Assembly (NCBI GenBank): GCA_003552325.1
Contig: PUKM01000024.1
Location: 1 to 32,413, forward strand
Direction of reading: 5' to 3'
DNA from: Natrialbaceae archaeon
Lineage (GTDB): Archaea > Halobacteriota > Halobacteria > Halobacteriales > Natrialbaceae
DNA: 32,413 bases
Shown piece after piece: positions 7,643-16,017 of the stretch. A program made the translations under genes and the position numbers. Position 1 is the stretch's first letter; the number at the start of each line of letters is the position of its first letter. Below the pieces are notes generated by a model. That model saw only the letters and a list, made by a program, of their open reading frames with translations. It had not been told where the DNA came from and did no database searches.

Positions 7643-9172
7643 TTATTCGAGCGGTTCGACTGGCATTTCTTCGTGCTCTGGGAGGGGTTCTTCAGTGGTT
7701 TCCTCGTCTTCAGGGGTCTCCACGATCGCGTTTTTCCAGGTGCCGCGTGTGAACCAGGCGATAGCGGCCACCGCGCCGACGACGTCGCCCGCAACGACGC
7801 CGATCCAGATGCCCGTCGTTCCCCAGCCGGCGACGAAAATGAGGTAATAGCTCACGGGCACCCGAGCGATCCAGAGCGTCACGACCGAGAAAACGAGCGC
7901 GGTCTTGGTGTTGCCGGCTCCGCGAAACGCGCCGAGGATGACCTGTAAGACTCCCATGAAGACGAACATTGCTGCCGCGATCTGGAGATAGACCGTGCCG
8001 TAGTGGATGGTTTCGGCAGTCCCCGCTGCACCCGAGGTCATGAACACCGCGACGATCGGTTCGGTGAACGCGAAGGCGATCACCGTCGCCCCGAGCATGA
8101 TCACCGCGATGACCCCGGAGGCGATCCAGGTCGCTTTTTCGGCACGGTCTGCCTTCCCCGCACCGAGGTTCTGCCCGACGATCGTGTCGGTCGCCTGCCC
8201 CATTCCCATCGCCGGGAGGAACGCAAGCGAGATGAGGCGGTTTCCGAGACCGTACGCCGCAACAACCGGCGAGGCGAACGTCGCTACCATCGCTGTCATC
8301 GCGATCATCGCCAGCGAACTCATCGACTGCTCGAGCGCCGTCGGCACGCCAAGTCGGGTGATTTTCGAGACGTACTCGAGGCGGGGCACGAGGTGGCCGC
8401 GCTCGATCGTCGGCCCCACGTCGGTGTAAAACAGGATGTAGAGCCCAATCATCGTCGCCACGCCGCGTGAGAAGACGGTCGCGACGGCAGCGCCCTGTAT
8501 CTCGAGGCGGGGAAACGGCCCGACGCCAAAAATGAGCAGCGGGTCGATAGCGAGGTTGATCACGACGCTGACGACCATCACCCGCATCGGCGCGCGCGTG
8601 TTGCCGTAGCCTCGCATCAACGAGACGAAGATGAAAAAGCCGAACAAAAAGGGTGCGCCGAGGAAGAAGACGCGCATGTACTCGGCTGCCATCGGTATCA
8701 GAACGGCTTCAGTGTCGCCGGTAGCGGGTAACAGCGCGAGCATCGGGTCGGTCGCAACATAGCCGATCACCCCGACGGCGATGGCAACGAGCGTGATGAA
8801 CGAGAGCGTCTGTCCGGCGATGAGCCCACCCTTGCCGCTATCTGCACCCGTATGTTGGGCGATCAAAATCGCGCCGGCAGCCGTAAATCCGCCGCCGATC
8901 GAGATCAGAAAGAAGATGAGCGGAAACGCGAGGCTCAAGGCACCAACTGCGTCTGGCGACAGCGCGCCCAGCCAGAACGTGTCCCCGACGTTGTAGGCAA
9001 CCTGGAGTAACTGGATCAGGACGAGTGGCCAGGCCAGATAGAACATCGGACGAACGAGATCACCGTCAGTGAGATTCGAGGGGCGTGTATCCGAGCCCGA
9101 ATCCGCCTCAGGCGTCGTCTGTGACGTCGCTGTCTCCTCGAGTGGCGGTCCGTCGTCGGCCTCAGGAGACAT
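7643..9172 (-). CDS. MATE family efflux transporter
   Basis: This 509-aa integral membrane protein has about twelve hydrophobic segments arranged as two six-helix halves. MATE hallmarks are visible: MFYLAWPLVLIQLLQVAYNVGDTFWLG at the first helix, SLMRGYGNTRAPM in the loop between halves, and GLGNRLISLAFLPAMGMGQA plus VGQNLGAGKADRA in the second half. These transporters export cationic drugs or metabolites using a sodium or proton gradient. An acidic, Thr/Glu/Asp-rich N-terminal tail of about 35 residues and a Glu-rich C-terminal tail are typical of haloarchaeal versions. The ATG at 9172 was chosen over upstream codons because it begins MSPEAD and a TATA-like sequence (minus strand, about 9194-9205) is centred 27 bases upstream. 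It is divergent from mtnP. The substrate is unknown. Confidence 0.9.
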   Translation of the reverse strand: MSPEADDGPPLEETATSQTTPEADSGSDTRPSNLTDGDLVRPMFYLAWPLVLIQLLQVAYNVGDTFWLGALSPDAVGALSLAFPLIFFLISIGGGFTAAGAILIAQHTGADSGKGGLIAGQTLSFITLVAIAVGVIGYVATDPMLALLPATGDTEAVLIPMAAEYMRVFFLGAPFLFGFFIFVSLMRGYGNTRAPMRVMVVSVVINLAIDPLLIFGVGPFPRLEIQGAAVATVFSRGVATMIGLYILFYTDVGPTIERGHLVPRLEYVSKITRLGVPTALEQSMSSLAMIAMTAMVATFASPVVAAYGLGNRLISLAFLPAMGMGQATDTIVGQNLGAGKADRAEKATWIASGVIAVIMLGATVIAFAFTEPIVAVFMTSGAAGTAETIHYGTVYLQIAAAMFVFMGVLQVILGAFRGAGNTKTALVFSVVTLWIARVPVSYYLIFVAGWGTTGIWIGVVAGDVVGAVAAIAWFTRGTWKNAIVETPEDEETTEEPLPEHEEMPVEPLE

Positions 9173-9261
9173 TACGAATCGAAATAGCACCCAGTGTATT
9201 TGAACGTTCGTCACAGCTGATAGCGTGTCCCATACCGGCTCACCTCGACAAATCCACACCG

Positions 9262-9267
9262 TTTAGG
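9262..9267 (+). promoter_or_regulatory. TATA-like box of mtnP
   Basis: TTTAGG centred about 27 bases before the ATG at 9291; this fits a leaderless transcript. Confidence 0.4.
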
Positions 9268-9290
9268 TCGGTCACACGCGAGTTTGGAGT

Positions 9291-10157
9291 ATGACCATTG
9301 GCGTCATTGGCGGCAGCGGAATCTACGAAGCACTGCCACTCGAGAACGTGACGACCGAATCGGTGACGACCCCATACGGCGACCCGAGTGACGATCTAAC
9401 GAGGGGTGAACTCGCCGGCGAAGACGTCGTGTTCTTACCCCGACACGGCGAGGACCACCAACACACGCCGACTGGGGCGAGTTACCGCGCGAACATTTAC
9501 GCACTGAAAGCAGCAGGCGTCGACCGCGTCATCTCGACCAACGCGGTTGGCAGCCTGCGTGAAGACCTGCCACCACAGGCACTCGTCGTGCCGGATCAGA
9601 TTTTCGACCGGACGAAACACCGTCAGCCAACGTTCTTTGGGGATGGGATGGTTGTCCACATGGGGTTTGCCGATCCCTATTGTCCGACGATGGTCGACCA
9701 CCTCGCGGAGGCGGCTGAGACAGCCACCGATACCACCGTGCAAAAGGGCGGGACGTACGTCTGCATCGAGGGACCACAGTACTCGACGAAAGCCGAAAGC
9801 GAGTTCTACCGGGCCCAGGGATGGGACGTCGTCGGCATGACGACGATCCCCGAAGCAAAGCTCGCCCGCGAGGCCGAGCTGAGCTACGCGACCGTCACCG
9901 GCATCACCGACTACGACGTCTGGAAAGCGGACAGTGAAGTCACCCTCGAGGAGGTGCTCGAGAACGCCGCCGCGAACCAGGCGTCGATCAACGCCGTCAT
10001 CGAGGAAGCGATCCGGACAATGCCAGAGGACTTCGAAAGCAAGGCGTGGTCGGCGCTCGAAGGAACGATCAACACGCCCACTGCATCGATTCCTGATGAG
10101 ACCAGAGACCGTGTCGACTTACTGGCTGGCCACTACCTCGAGGAAGACGAAGACTAA
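9291..10157 (+). CDS. mtnP: S-methyl-5'-thioadenosine phosphorylase
   Basis: This enzyme splits methylthioadenosine with phosphate to adenine and methylthioribose-1-phosphate, recycling the by-product of polyamine and SAM metabolism. The 288-aa protein begins MTIGVIGGSGIYEA, the MTAP/PNP family signature. FLPRHGEDHQHTPTGASYRAN is the phosphate/ribose-binding stretch, and TNAVGSLREDL and YVCIEGPQYSTKAESEFYR are substrate-site motifs; ITDYDVWK follows further on. Asp in TDYD is the family's base-discriminating position and points to an adenine 6-amino substrate rather than guanine. The C-terminal 20 residues are acidic. A related 5'-deoxyadenosine or MTI activity is possible, as in other archaea. 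It ends by overlapping the convergent minus-strand gene by 4 bases. Confidence 0.9.
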   Translation: MTIGVIGGSGIYEALPLENVTTESVTTPYGDPSDDLTRGELAGEDVVFLPRHGEDHQHTPTGASYRANIYALKAAGVDRVISTNAVGSLREDLPPQALVVPDQIFDRTKHRQPTFFGDGMVVHMGFADPYCPTMVDHLAEAAETATDTTVQKGGTYVCIEGPQYSTKAESEFYRAQGWDVVGMTTIPEAKLAREAELSYATVTGITDYDVWKADSEVTLEEVLENAAANQASINAVIEEAIRTMPEDFESKAWSALEGTINTPTASIPDETRDRVDLLAGHYLEEDED

Positions 10158-10657
10158 AACTCGAGTGACGGCTCCGGGTCGCGGTTTTCCCTGGATGTGC
10201 TGAGCCCAGCGACGGCATCATCTTCGTTTCCGTGTTCCAGGTCCAGGTCCGTCCCACGAGCCTCGCGCTCGAGGCAGGCCGGACAGTACACGTTCGTCCC
10301 ATACGCATCGACGGCAATCGTCGTTCCAAAGAGTACCGTTCGACTGGCATACCGACGCCCTTCGCCACCAACAGCATTCCCACCGCAGACGTCACAGGAT
10401 CGATCCTGGGTGTCGATGGCCCATCGCGTGACCTCGCGCTTGCGTCCAATGGTCGTGATCGGGTGTGTGGTCGCCTTCGCAGCCTGCCAAGCGACGATGA
10501 GGCCAACCGATCCGAGAAGGAGGCCGAGCCACCACAGTCCAACGAGTCCCGGCACGACGGTCACCGAGATCACGATCCAGGCCCACAACAGCCCGAACAC
10601 GAGCCACTGGAAGACGTTATGCAGTGAACGGTCCACACTCCTCGGTCGGGTCGTCAT
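10154..10657 (-). CDS. Two-TM zinc-motif membrane protein, paralogue A
   Basis: An uncharacterised haloarchaeal membrane protein of 167 aa. It has two hydrophobic segments (about residues 17-37 and 42-60), then a soluble domain with CDVCGG and YCPACL that probably bind one zinc. Between them is the motif RRYASRTVLFGTTI. The same order (two membrane segments, CxxC, RRYxxR, FG, GxNxYCPxC) is found in the two next genes, and all three are exactly 504 bases long. This copy is the most diverged. Its ATG overlaps the stop of copy B (ATGA), so it is translationally coupled to it. The 3' end overlaps mtnP by 4 bases. Function unknown. Confidence 0.78.
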   Translation of the reverse strand: MTTRPRSVDRSLHNVFQWLVFGLLWAWIVISVTVVPGLVGLWWLGLLLGSVGLIVAWQAAKATTHPITTIGRKREVTRWAIDTQDRSCDVCGGNAVGGEGRRYASRTVLFGTTIAVDAYGTNVYCPACLEREARGTDLDLEHGNEDDAVAGLSTSRENRDPEPSLEF

Positions 10658-11157
10658 GATCGGTCGGAGGCTCCCTCGAATTCGAAGTCGGTGCCCTCAC
10701 TGTTGGTCTTTTCGTTGCCCTCGTGTGCGTCGCTATGAACACCGAGACCGTCGCCTGAGAGCGTACACTCGGGACAGTAGTCGTTGGCCCCCCACTCGAG
10801 CGTGTGTATCGGGACGCCAAAGCAGACGAACTGTCTGGTGTAGCGTCGTCTGAGCCCCTGGGTACAGGCGGTAGAACACGCCACACACTGTGTTCGTGGC
10901 CCATCGAACGTCGTGTCGTCGAGACGCTCTTCGATGCCGAACGTGTGGGCTTGATAGAGTGGGACGTCCCGGACGACCCACAGGACGAACAGTCCGATGA
11001 AGAGACCGGCCCAGCCAAGCACCCCCGCCAGGGGAGGGTCGAAGACGAACATGGGCCACACTAACAACGACACCAACAGGAGGAGGGGGAGGACGCTCCG
11101 AAGGAGGGCAAACGTCCCCACTCGAGCACGAAAGAGGACGTCGTCGGGGCGTGACAT
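10654..11157 (-). CDS. Two-TM zinc-motif membrane protein, paralogue B
   Basis: A 167-aa protein that begins MSRPDDVLFRARVGTFALLR, followed by two membrane segments (about 19-38 and 42-63). It then has a cytoplasmic or external metal domain with CVACSTACTQGLRRRYTRQ and ANDYCPECTL, and ends in a Glu/Asp-rich tail. It is very close to copy C at both protein and DNA level, which indicates a fairly recent tandem duplication. The open frame runs on upstream without a stop to 11628, but that part overlaps copy C out of frame and is not coding. The ATG at 11157 is supported by a TTTTACC box at 11181-11190 centred 28 bases upstream. Function unknown; the extra CxxxC (STAC) may alter metal coordination. 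Confidence 0.8.
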   Translation of the reverse strand: MSRPDDVLFRARVGTFALLRSVLPLLLLVSLLVWPMFVFDPPLAGVLGWAGLFIGLFVLWVVRDVPLYQAHTFGIEERLDDTTFDGPRTQCVACSTACTQGLRRRYTRQFVCFGVPIHTLEWGANDYCPECTLSGDGLGVHSDAHEGNEKTNSEGTDFEFEGASDRS

Positions 11158-11180
11158 GGGGCGGGGTATTCTGCTGATGC

Positions 11181-11190
11181 GGTAAAAGAT
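11181..11190 (-). promoter_or_regulatory. TATA-like box of paralogue B
   Basis: On the minus strand it reads ATCTTTTACC, about 28 bases upstream of the start at 11157. It gives copy B (and the overlapping copy A) a promoter separate from copy C. Confidence 0.4.
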
Positions 11191-11263
11191 TCCGCCTGGA
11201 ATCACTGTCAGCATGCGGGGGAGACGGTGAGCACGAGCACGATCCGTGTTCCCTTCGTGGCAG

Positions 11264-11767
11264 CTACGACCGATCGAACGCACGCTCGAGTTCGCTTTCG
11301 GCACTCCGGTCGTTGGGCTGGACACGGTTGACGCGGGACCCGTCCTCAACACCGGGACCGCCTCCGGGCCGCGCACACTCGAGACAGTAGTCGTTGATTC
11401 CCCACTCGAGGGTGTGCAGTGGGACGCCGAAACAGACGACCTGTCTGGTGTAGCGTCGGCGGAGGCCTTGCGTACAGGTGGTGGCACATTCAGCGCAGTG
11501 TTTCCGTGGCCCATCGAACGTGTCCTCGTCGACACGGTGTTCGACGCCGAACGTGTGGGCTGGATAGAGAGGAATATCCTGAGCGATCCACAGGACGAAC
11601 AGTCCAATGAAGAAACTCGCCCAGCCAAGCACCCCTGCCCAGGCGGTGTTGAACACGGCCATCGGCCAGACCAATAAAAACACCAGCAACACGATGGGGA
11701 GGACCTTTCGGAGGAGGGCGAACGTCCCTAACCGAGCGCGAAAGAGGACATCGTCGGGTCGCGACAT
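11264..11767 (-). CDS. Two-TM zinc-motif membrane protein, paralogue C
   Basis: The first-transcribed member of the tandem set has 167 aa. It begins MSRPDDVLFRARLGTFALLR, has two membrane segments, then CAECATTCTQGLRRRYTRQ and INDYCLECARPGG. The second metal motif reads CLEC here where the siblings have CPEC or CPAC. The C-terminal tail after about residue 135 diverges from copy B, while the first 130 residues are highly similar. Start 11767 fits an AATATTTAGG box at about 11791-11802. The spacing to copy B is 106 bases. Divergently transcribed purF starts 159 bases away. Function unknown. Confidence 0.8.
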   Translation of the reverse strand: MSRPDDVLFRARLGTFALLRKVLPIVLLVFLLVWPMAVFNTAWAGVLGWASFFIGLFVLWIAQDIPLYPAHTFGVEHRVDEDTFDGPRKHCAECATTCTQGLRRRYTRQVVCFGVPLHTLEWGINDYCLECARPGGGPGVEDGSRVNRVQPNDRSAESELERAFDRS

Positions 11768-11790
11768 GGAGATGGCTATTTTGTTGACTT

Positions 11791-11802
11791 ACCTAAATAT
11801 TT
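11791..11802 (-). promoter_or_regulatory. TATA-like box of paralogue C
   Basis: On the minus strand it contains ATATTTAGG centred roughly 30 bases before the ATG at 11767. Confidence 0.4.
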
Positions 11803-11895
11803 TGTCTCGAGTCACAACCTCGAGCGAGGAGACATATACACAGACGTGTGTATTTCTCTCACAGAAGGAGACGGATCCAACCACAAACACGAGCC

Positions 11896-11903
11896 TTTTT
11901 ATC
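11896..11903 (+). promoter_or_regulatory. TATA box of purF
   Basis: TTTTTATC centred 27 bases upstream of the ATG at 11927. This spacing selects that ATG over the in-frame ATG at 11966. Confidence 0.5.
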
Positions 11904-11926
11904 GACTGCTCCCACTACGTCTCCAC

Positions 11927-13438
11927 ATGACTGATGGGCGGGGCAGGACACCCCGGCGAACAGGGATGACCGAGAAGTGCGGGGTTATCGGGATCGCATT
12001 CGACGGTCGAAACGCCGCACGACCGCTATACTATGGCCTCTACGCGCTCCAGCACCGCGGTCAGGAGTCAGCAGGGATCGTCACCCACGATGGCTTCCAG
12101 CAACACAGCCACGTCGAAATGGGACTCGTCGGCGATGTCTTCGACGAGGCTGACCTCGAGTCGCTCAATGGGACGGCCGGCATCGGCCACGTCCGCTACC
12201 CCACCGCCGGAAGCGTCGACTCCTGCTGTGCCCAGCCGTTTTCCGTGTCGTTCAAATCGGGCTCACTCGGGTTGAGCCACAACGGGAACCTCGTCAACGC
12301 CACCGAAATTCGGGACGAACTCGCGGGCATGGGCCACGCGTTCACCTCGGATGGGGACACGGAGGTCATCGCCCACGACCTCGCACGGAACCTCCTCGAG
12401 GGCGACCTGATTCGAGCGGTCAAACGAACCATGCAGCGGATCCACGGCTCGTACTCACTGACCATCATGCACGACGAGACGGTACTCGGTGTTCGCGACC
12501 CACAGGGGAACCGGCCGCTGTGTATCGGCAAACTCGAGGATGGATACATGATCGCCTCGGAGTCCGCCGCGATCGATACCCTCGACGGCGAGCTCGTACG
12601 TGACGTTCGACCGGGGGAGTTGGTCGTCCTCGAGGAAGACGGATCGGGATTCGACTCCTACCAGCTGGTCGAGGCCGACAACACGGCACACTGTTTCTTC
12701 GAACACGTCTACTTCGCTCGGCCGGACTCACGGATCGACGGGACGCTCGTCTACGAAGCCCGACGGAAACTGGGGCGGGCACTGTGGGAAGAAAGCGGCG
12801 TCGAAACGGACGTCGTCATGCCGGTTCCTGACTCCGGACGGGCGTTCGCGTCGGGGTATGCTGACGCCGCCGACGAGACGACTGCCGACGGCGACCCTCG
12901 TGATGAAGACGATACCGGCGTCGAGTTCGCCGAGGGATTGATGAAAAACCGGTACGTCGGCCGGACGTTTATCATGCCGACCCAGGACGAACGGGAACGG
13001 GCCGTCAGGCTCAAGCTCAATCCGATCACCTCCACCGTCGAGGGGAAGACGGTGACGCTGATCGACGACTCGATCGTTCGCGGGACGACCTCGACACAGC
13101 TCGTTGCCCTGCTGAAAGACTGCGGTGCGGAGGAAGTCCACATGCGCATCGGCGCCCCACCGATCGTCGCCCCGTGTTACATGGGCATCGATATGGCCAC
13201 CCGCGAGGAGCTGATTGCCTCCGATAAGACCATCCCCGAGATCGGCGAGGCCATCGACGCCGACAGCCTCGCATACCTCTCACCCGAGGCCGTCGCCGAG
13301 GTCCTCGAGAGCGATCGCAGCGACCTCTGTATGGGGTGTGTCACCGGCGAATATCCGTACGATATCGAGGGCGAGCCAACCGATCGGGACGTTTCGAGAC
13401 CCCAGATTGGTGGGGCGACGCTCGAAGCCGACGACTGA
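11927..13438 (+). CDS. purF: Amidophosphoribosyltransferase
   Basis: PurF commits PRPP to purine synthesis by adding ammonia from glutamine. The 503-aa protein has an N-terminal Ntn glutaminase domain. The catalytic Cys lies in TEKCGVIGI (Cys18 from the chosen start), so a 17-residue propeptide must be removed to free it. YALQHRGQESAGIVTHDG and GHVRYPTAG follow. The C-terminal PRTase domain has the PRPP loop VTLIDDSIVRGTTS. Cysteines at the positions that bind the 4Fe-4S cluster in Bacillus-type PurF are all present: HCFFEHVYFARPDS, APCYMGIDM and LCMGCVTGEYP. Start 11927 is preferred on TATA distance; 11966 is an alternative with a 4-residue propeptide. An acidic insertion (about TTADGDPRDEDDTG) in the PRTase domain looks like a haloarchaeal adaptation. 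Confidence 0.93.
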   Translation: MTDGRGRTPRRTGMTEKCGVIGIAFDGRNAARPLYYGLYALQHRGQESAGIVTHDGFQQHSHVEMGLVGDVFDEADLESLNGTAGIGHVRYPTAGSVDSCCAQPFSVSFKSGSLGLSHNGNLVNATEIRDELAGMGHAFTSDGDTEVIAHDLARNLLEGDLIRAVKRTMQRIHGSYSLTIMHDETVLGVRDPQGNRPLCIGKLEDGYMIASESAAIDTLDGELVRDVRPGELVVLEEDGSGFDSYQLVEADNTAHCFFEHVYFARPDSRIDGTLVYEARRKLGRALWEESGVETDVVMPVPDSGRAFASGYADAADETTADGDPRDEDDTGVEFAEGLMKNRYVGRTFIMPTQDERERAVRLKLNPITSTVEGKTVTLIDDSIVRGTTSTQLVALLKDCGAEEVHMRIGAPPIVAPCYMGIDMATREELIASDKTIPEIGEAIDADSLAYLSPEAVAEVLESDRSDLCMGCVTGEYPYDIEGEPTDRDVSRPQIGGATLEADD

Positions 13439-13439
13439 G

Positions 13440-13504
13440 ACGGTTTACTGGAAGTCATTTCCGGCGCAAGCGCGTCCAGTCCGGCGGTCGCGCCGGTAAA
13501 CCGT
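13440..13504. terminator. Nested inverted repeat between convergent purF and sensor kinase genes
   Basis: ACGGTTTACTGG (13440-13451) faces CCGGTAAACCGT (13493-13504) with one mismatch in 12. Inside, CCGGCGC (13461-13467) faces GCGCCGG (13490-13496) perfectly; the right arms overlap, so the two pairings are alternatives. Lying between two 3' ends, it may fold in both transcripts as a processing or termination hairpin. There is no long T run directly after it, so the terminator reading is tentative. Confidence 0.4.
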
Positions 13505-13531
13505 TACAGTAATCCGTCTGAGAGGATCGGG

Positions 13532-15832
13532 TTAGTCGACGAACTCGACGCCGGTAATCTCGAACCGTGTTCTACTCGTCGTCGGCTCGAGTTCGATCTC
13601 CCAGCCGTGTGACTCACAGATGTCCCGGACGATGGAGAGGCCAAATCCGGTCCCATCGCTGCTCGTCGTGTATGTCCGTTCGAACACGTGTTCGTGTTGC
13701 TCGAGCGGAATGCCGACACCATCATCCTCGACGTAAAAGCCGTCCTCGAGGGAGCCGACTCGCACCGTGATTGCCTCCCCACCGTGATCCACTGCGTTTC
13801 GAAAGAGGTTCTCGAGCACCTGCCGAAGTCTGCTCCGGTTGGCCCGAATCCCGATATCCGTGTCGATCTCGAGCGTCGCCGATCGAGTCGGAACCCCACG
13901 CCAGCAGGCTTCTGCGAGGCCAGCAAGGGCGACAGCCGTCGTTTCCTCGACGGGTTCGCTGCTCCGTGAGAGCGCCAGGAGTTCCTCGATCAAGACGTCG
14001 ACACGCTCGAGCGCTTCACGGACGTACTCGAGGTGGTCGTTCTCGAAACCGTCGCTGGCTAACTCCAGGTGACCGGTCGCGACGTTTAGCGGATTCCGAA
14101 GGTCGTGAGAGACGACCGAGGTAAATTCCTCGAGTCGCTCGTTCTTCGCCTCGAGCTCGCTCCGGTGTTCGATCCGCTCGAGCGCGGTGAGGAACGCGGC
14201 GACGAGGAGTTCTGCCCGACGTAAATCATCGGTGTCGAACGCCCCCCGGTGTGCTGCGACAGCCTGAAAGACCCCACGCTCGCCGATCGGCACGGTCAAT
14301 CCCGATCGGATAGAGTCATCGATTGGTTGTCCGTCCGGATCAGACCCTGCAGTTTCAGTCACCCGGGGCGACTTCGTCTGATAGACTTTTCCCGTGACGC
14401 CTTCGTCCAGGCCGAGCGTCCGTTCGTCGGTCTCGACTGGTGCACCCGCCGAGACGGCGCGAATCATAAACCGTGGTTCGTCAGGAGCGGGCTCAGCGAC
14501 CGCACACCAGTCGAAACCGAGTATTTCGACGGCAGAATCGATGAGGATATCGTACGCATTGCTGGCCGAATCGGCCCCATAGAGTTCAACCGACGCTTCC
14601 TGTAGATGCTCCAGCGCACGGGCTCGCTCGACCTGTTGAATCGCGTTTTCGACGTGGGTCACGAGCAGTTTTGCCAGTTCGAGATCCCGGTCATCGAACG
14701 CTCGCTTTCGAGGATCAGTCACCTGTAAAACCCCCGTCTGATCGATCGGTACACTGATCACTGACACAATGTTACTCGAGCCGGGGTCTCCCTCGGGAAC
14801 GGTATCGATATCGTCGACCCGTATCGAATCCCCGGTTTGGAAGGAGTGTCCGGCAATCCCCTCGTCCAGGGACAGTCGAGGCAGTCTCTCGGCGGGGAAT
14901 TCGTCCGAACAGGCCTCGAGTACGAGCTGTTCGTCGTCCTCCACGAGTACGGCTACCTGCTCGAATCCGAGCAGCGTCTCAGCTGCCTCGATCGTCTCCT
15001 CGAAGATAGCCGCCTTCGTGTGGCAGCGAGCCAGCTCTGCGGCCGCTTCGTGAAGGTCCATAATCATCTGGGTATGTGCATCTGAGTGATGGCTGTCCCG
15101 ACCAGTTCCGGCCACACCGACGATGGACCCGTGTCCGTCTGTCACGCTGGAGACGCTGAACCGATAGGAAATCCGGTCCCCGACTGCCGTTACGAGATCG
15201 GCGGTAAGCGTGGTCTGTCCACCATCGAGGACGGTTTCGATGGCCTCGAGGATGCGTGATCGTTCGTCCGGTGGAAAGCACTCGGTGACGTGCATCTGTT
15301 CCAGTTCGGCCTCACTGTACCCCGTCGTTCGATGGAGAGCGTCGTTCCAACGAATAAACATCCCCTCCGAATCGAGGACGTAAAAAAGCTCATCCTGCGT
15401 GTTGAGAGACGGTCCGGTCGACAATTCGGGAGTGCCCAGGCTACCGGCCGGTCGTGGACGATTCGTTTCAGTTTCCGCCTCATGTGCAGGTGGACCTGCA
15501 GTGAATATATCGAACACTGCTGGATCCCCCGACTCATCCTGCTGTGGAAGGTATACCACGCCAGCGTGTGCGGCACGAACGGCCAGGTCGGGGTCAGGCT
15601 CAGGAGTTACCAGTACGACAGGCAGTGTTGGCCACCGGTCTCGAACCTCCTCGAGCAACGAGACTCCGTCGCCGTCGGGAAGGTCGGCCGCACTAAGAAC
15701 CCCGTCGTACTCGCCAGAAACCCGCTCGAGTGCCGCAGCCGCTCCAGGGACTGTCTCGATGGTCGCGGTCTGCAGGGAACGTCTAACAGCAGTCTCCCGA
15801 CCAACGGCGAGCACACGTGGTCCATCGGTCAT
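13532..15832 (-). CDS. Sensor histidine kinase: pseudo-receiver-PAS-GAF-GAF-HisKA-HATPase
   Basis: A cytosolic sensor kinase of 766 aa with no membrane segment. Domains in order: receiver-like (1-110), PAS (about 146-250, FYVLDSEGMFIRWNDALHRTTGYSEAE), GAF (about 275-400), GAF (about 420-550), a short coiled coil, HisKA with VVSHDLRNPLNVA (phospho-acceptor His576), and HATPase with N box LFRNAVDHGG, G1 EDDGVGIP and G2 DGTGFGLSI. The receiver-like domain reads EYDGVLSAADLPDGDG. The phospho-accepting Asp is Ala48 and the N-terminal acidic pair is missing, so it cannot be phosphorylated in the usual way. The two GAF domains (one with a free Cys-Asp-Trp-Cys region, FDWCAV) may sense small molecules or redox state; the ligand is unknown. 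GGCTATACGC is centred about 27 bases upstream of the ATG at 15832. No partner regulator is adjacent. Confidence 0.88.
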   Translation of the reverse strand: MTDGPRVLAVGRETAVRRSLQTATIETVPGAAAALERVSGEYDGVLSAADLPDGDGVSLLEEVRDRWPTLPVVLVTPEPDPDLAVRAAHAGVVYLPQQDESGDPAVFDIFTAGPPAHEAETETNRPRPAGSLGTPELSTGPSLNTQDELFYVLDSEGMFIRWNDALHRTTGYSEAELEQMHVTECFPPDERSRILEAIETVLDGGQTTLTADLVTAVGDRISYRFSVSSVTDGHGSIVGVAGTGRDSHHSDAHTQMIMDLHEAAAELARCHTKAAIFEETIEAAETLLGFEQVAVLVEDDEQLVLEACSDEFPAERLPRLSLDEGIAGHSFQTGDSIRVDDIDTVPEGDPGSSNIVSVISVPIDQTGVLQVTDPRKRAFDDRDLELAKLLVTHVENAIQQVERARALEHLQEASVELYGADSASNAYDILIDSAVEILGFDWCAVAEPAPDEPRFMIRAVSAGAPVETDERTLGLDEGVTGKVYQTKSPRVTETAGSDPDGQPIDDSIRSGLTVPIGERGVFQAVAAHRGAFDTDDLRRAELLVAAFLTALERIEHRSELEAKNERLEEFTSVVSHDLRNPLNVATGHLELASDGFENDHLEYVREALERVDVLIEELLALSRSSEPVEETTAVALAGLAEACWRGVPTRSATLEIDTDIGIRANRSRLRQVLENLFRNAVDHGGEAITVRVGSLEDGFYVEDDGVGIPLEQHEHVFERTYTTSSDGTGFGLSIVRDICESHGWEIELEPTTSRTRFEITGVEFVD

Positions 15833-16017
15833 ATTGCCTTCATTGCAGGGCCCGCGTATAGCCGTTGTGGGCAGTGACCTCCTCCCGCGCCTCAAGTCGC
15901 ATCAGTATCGTCGTCCGTCGGTCAGCCCGGTGGCTTCTCCCTGTGGGCGACTGCCGACGATCGGTCGTCTCCGACCAGTCACGTGTAGTGAGAGACTAAC
16001 CCTCGAGTGTCAAGTAG

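Noticed and set aside
10654..11628. A single 324-codon protein in place of paralogue B
   Set aside because: The extra 157 codons overlap paralogue C in a different frame, are Ser/Arg-rich, and precede a good TATA box and ATG at 11157.
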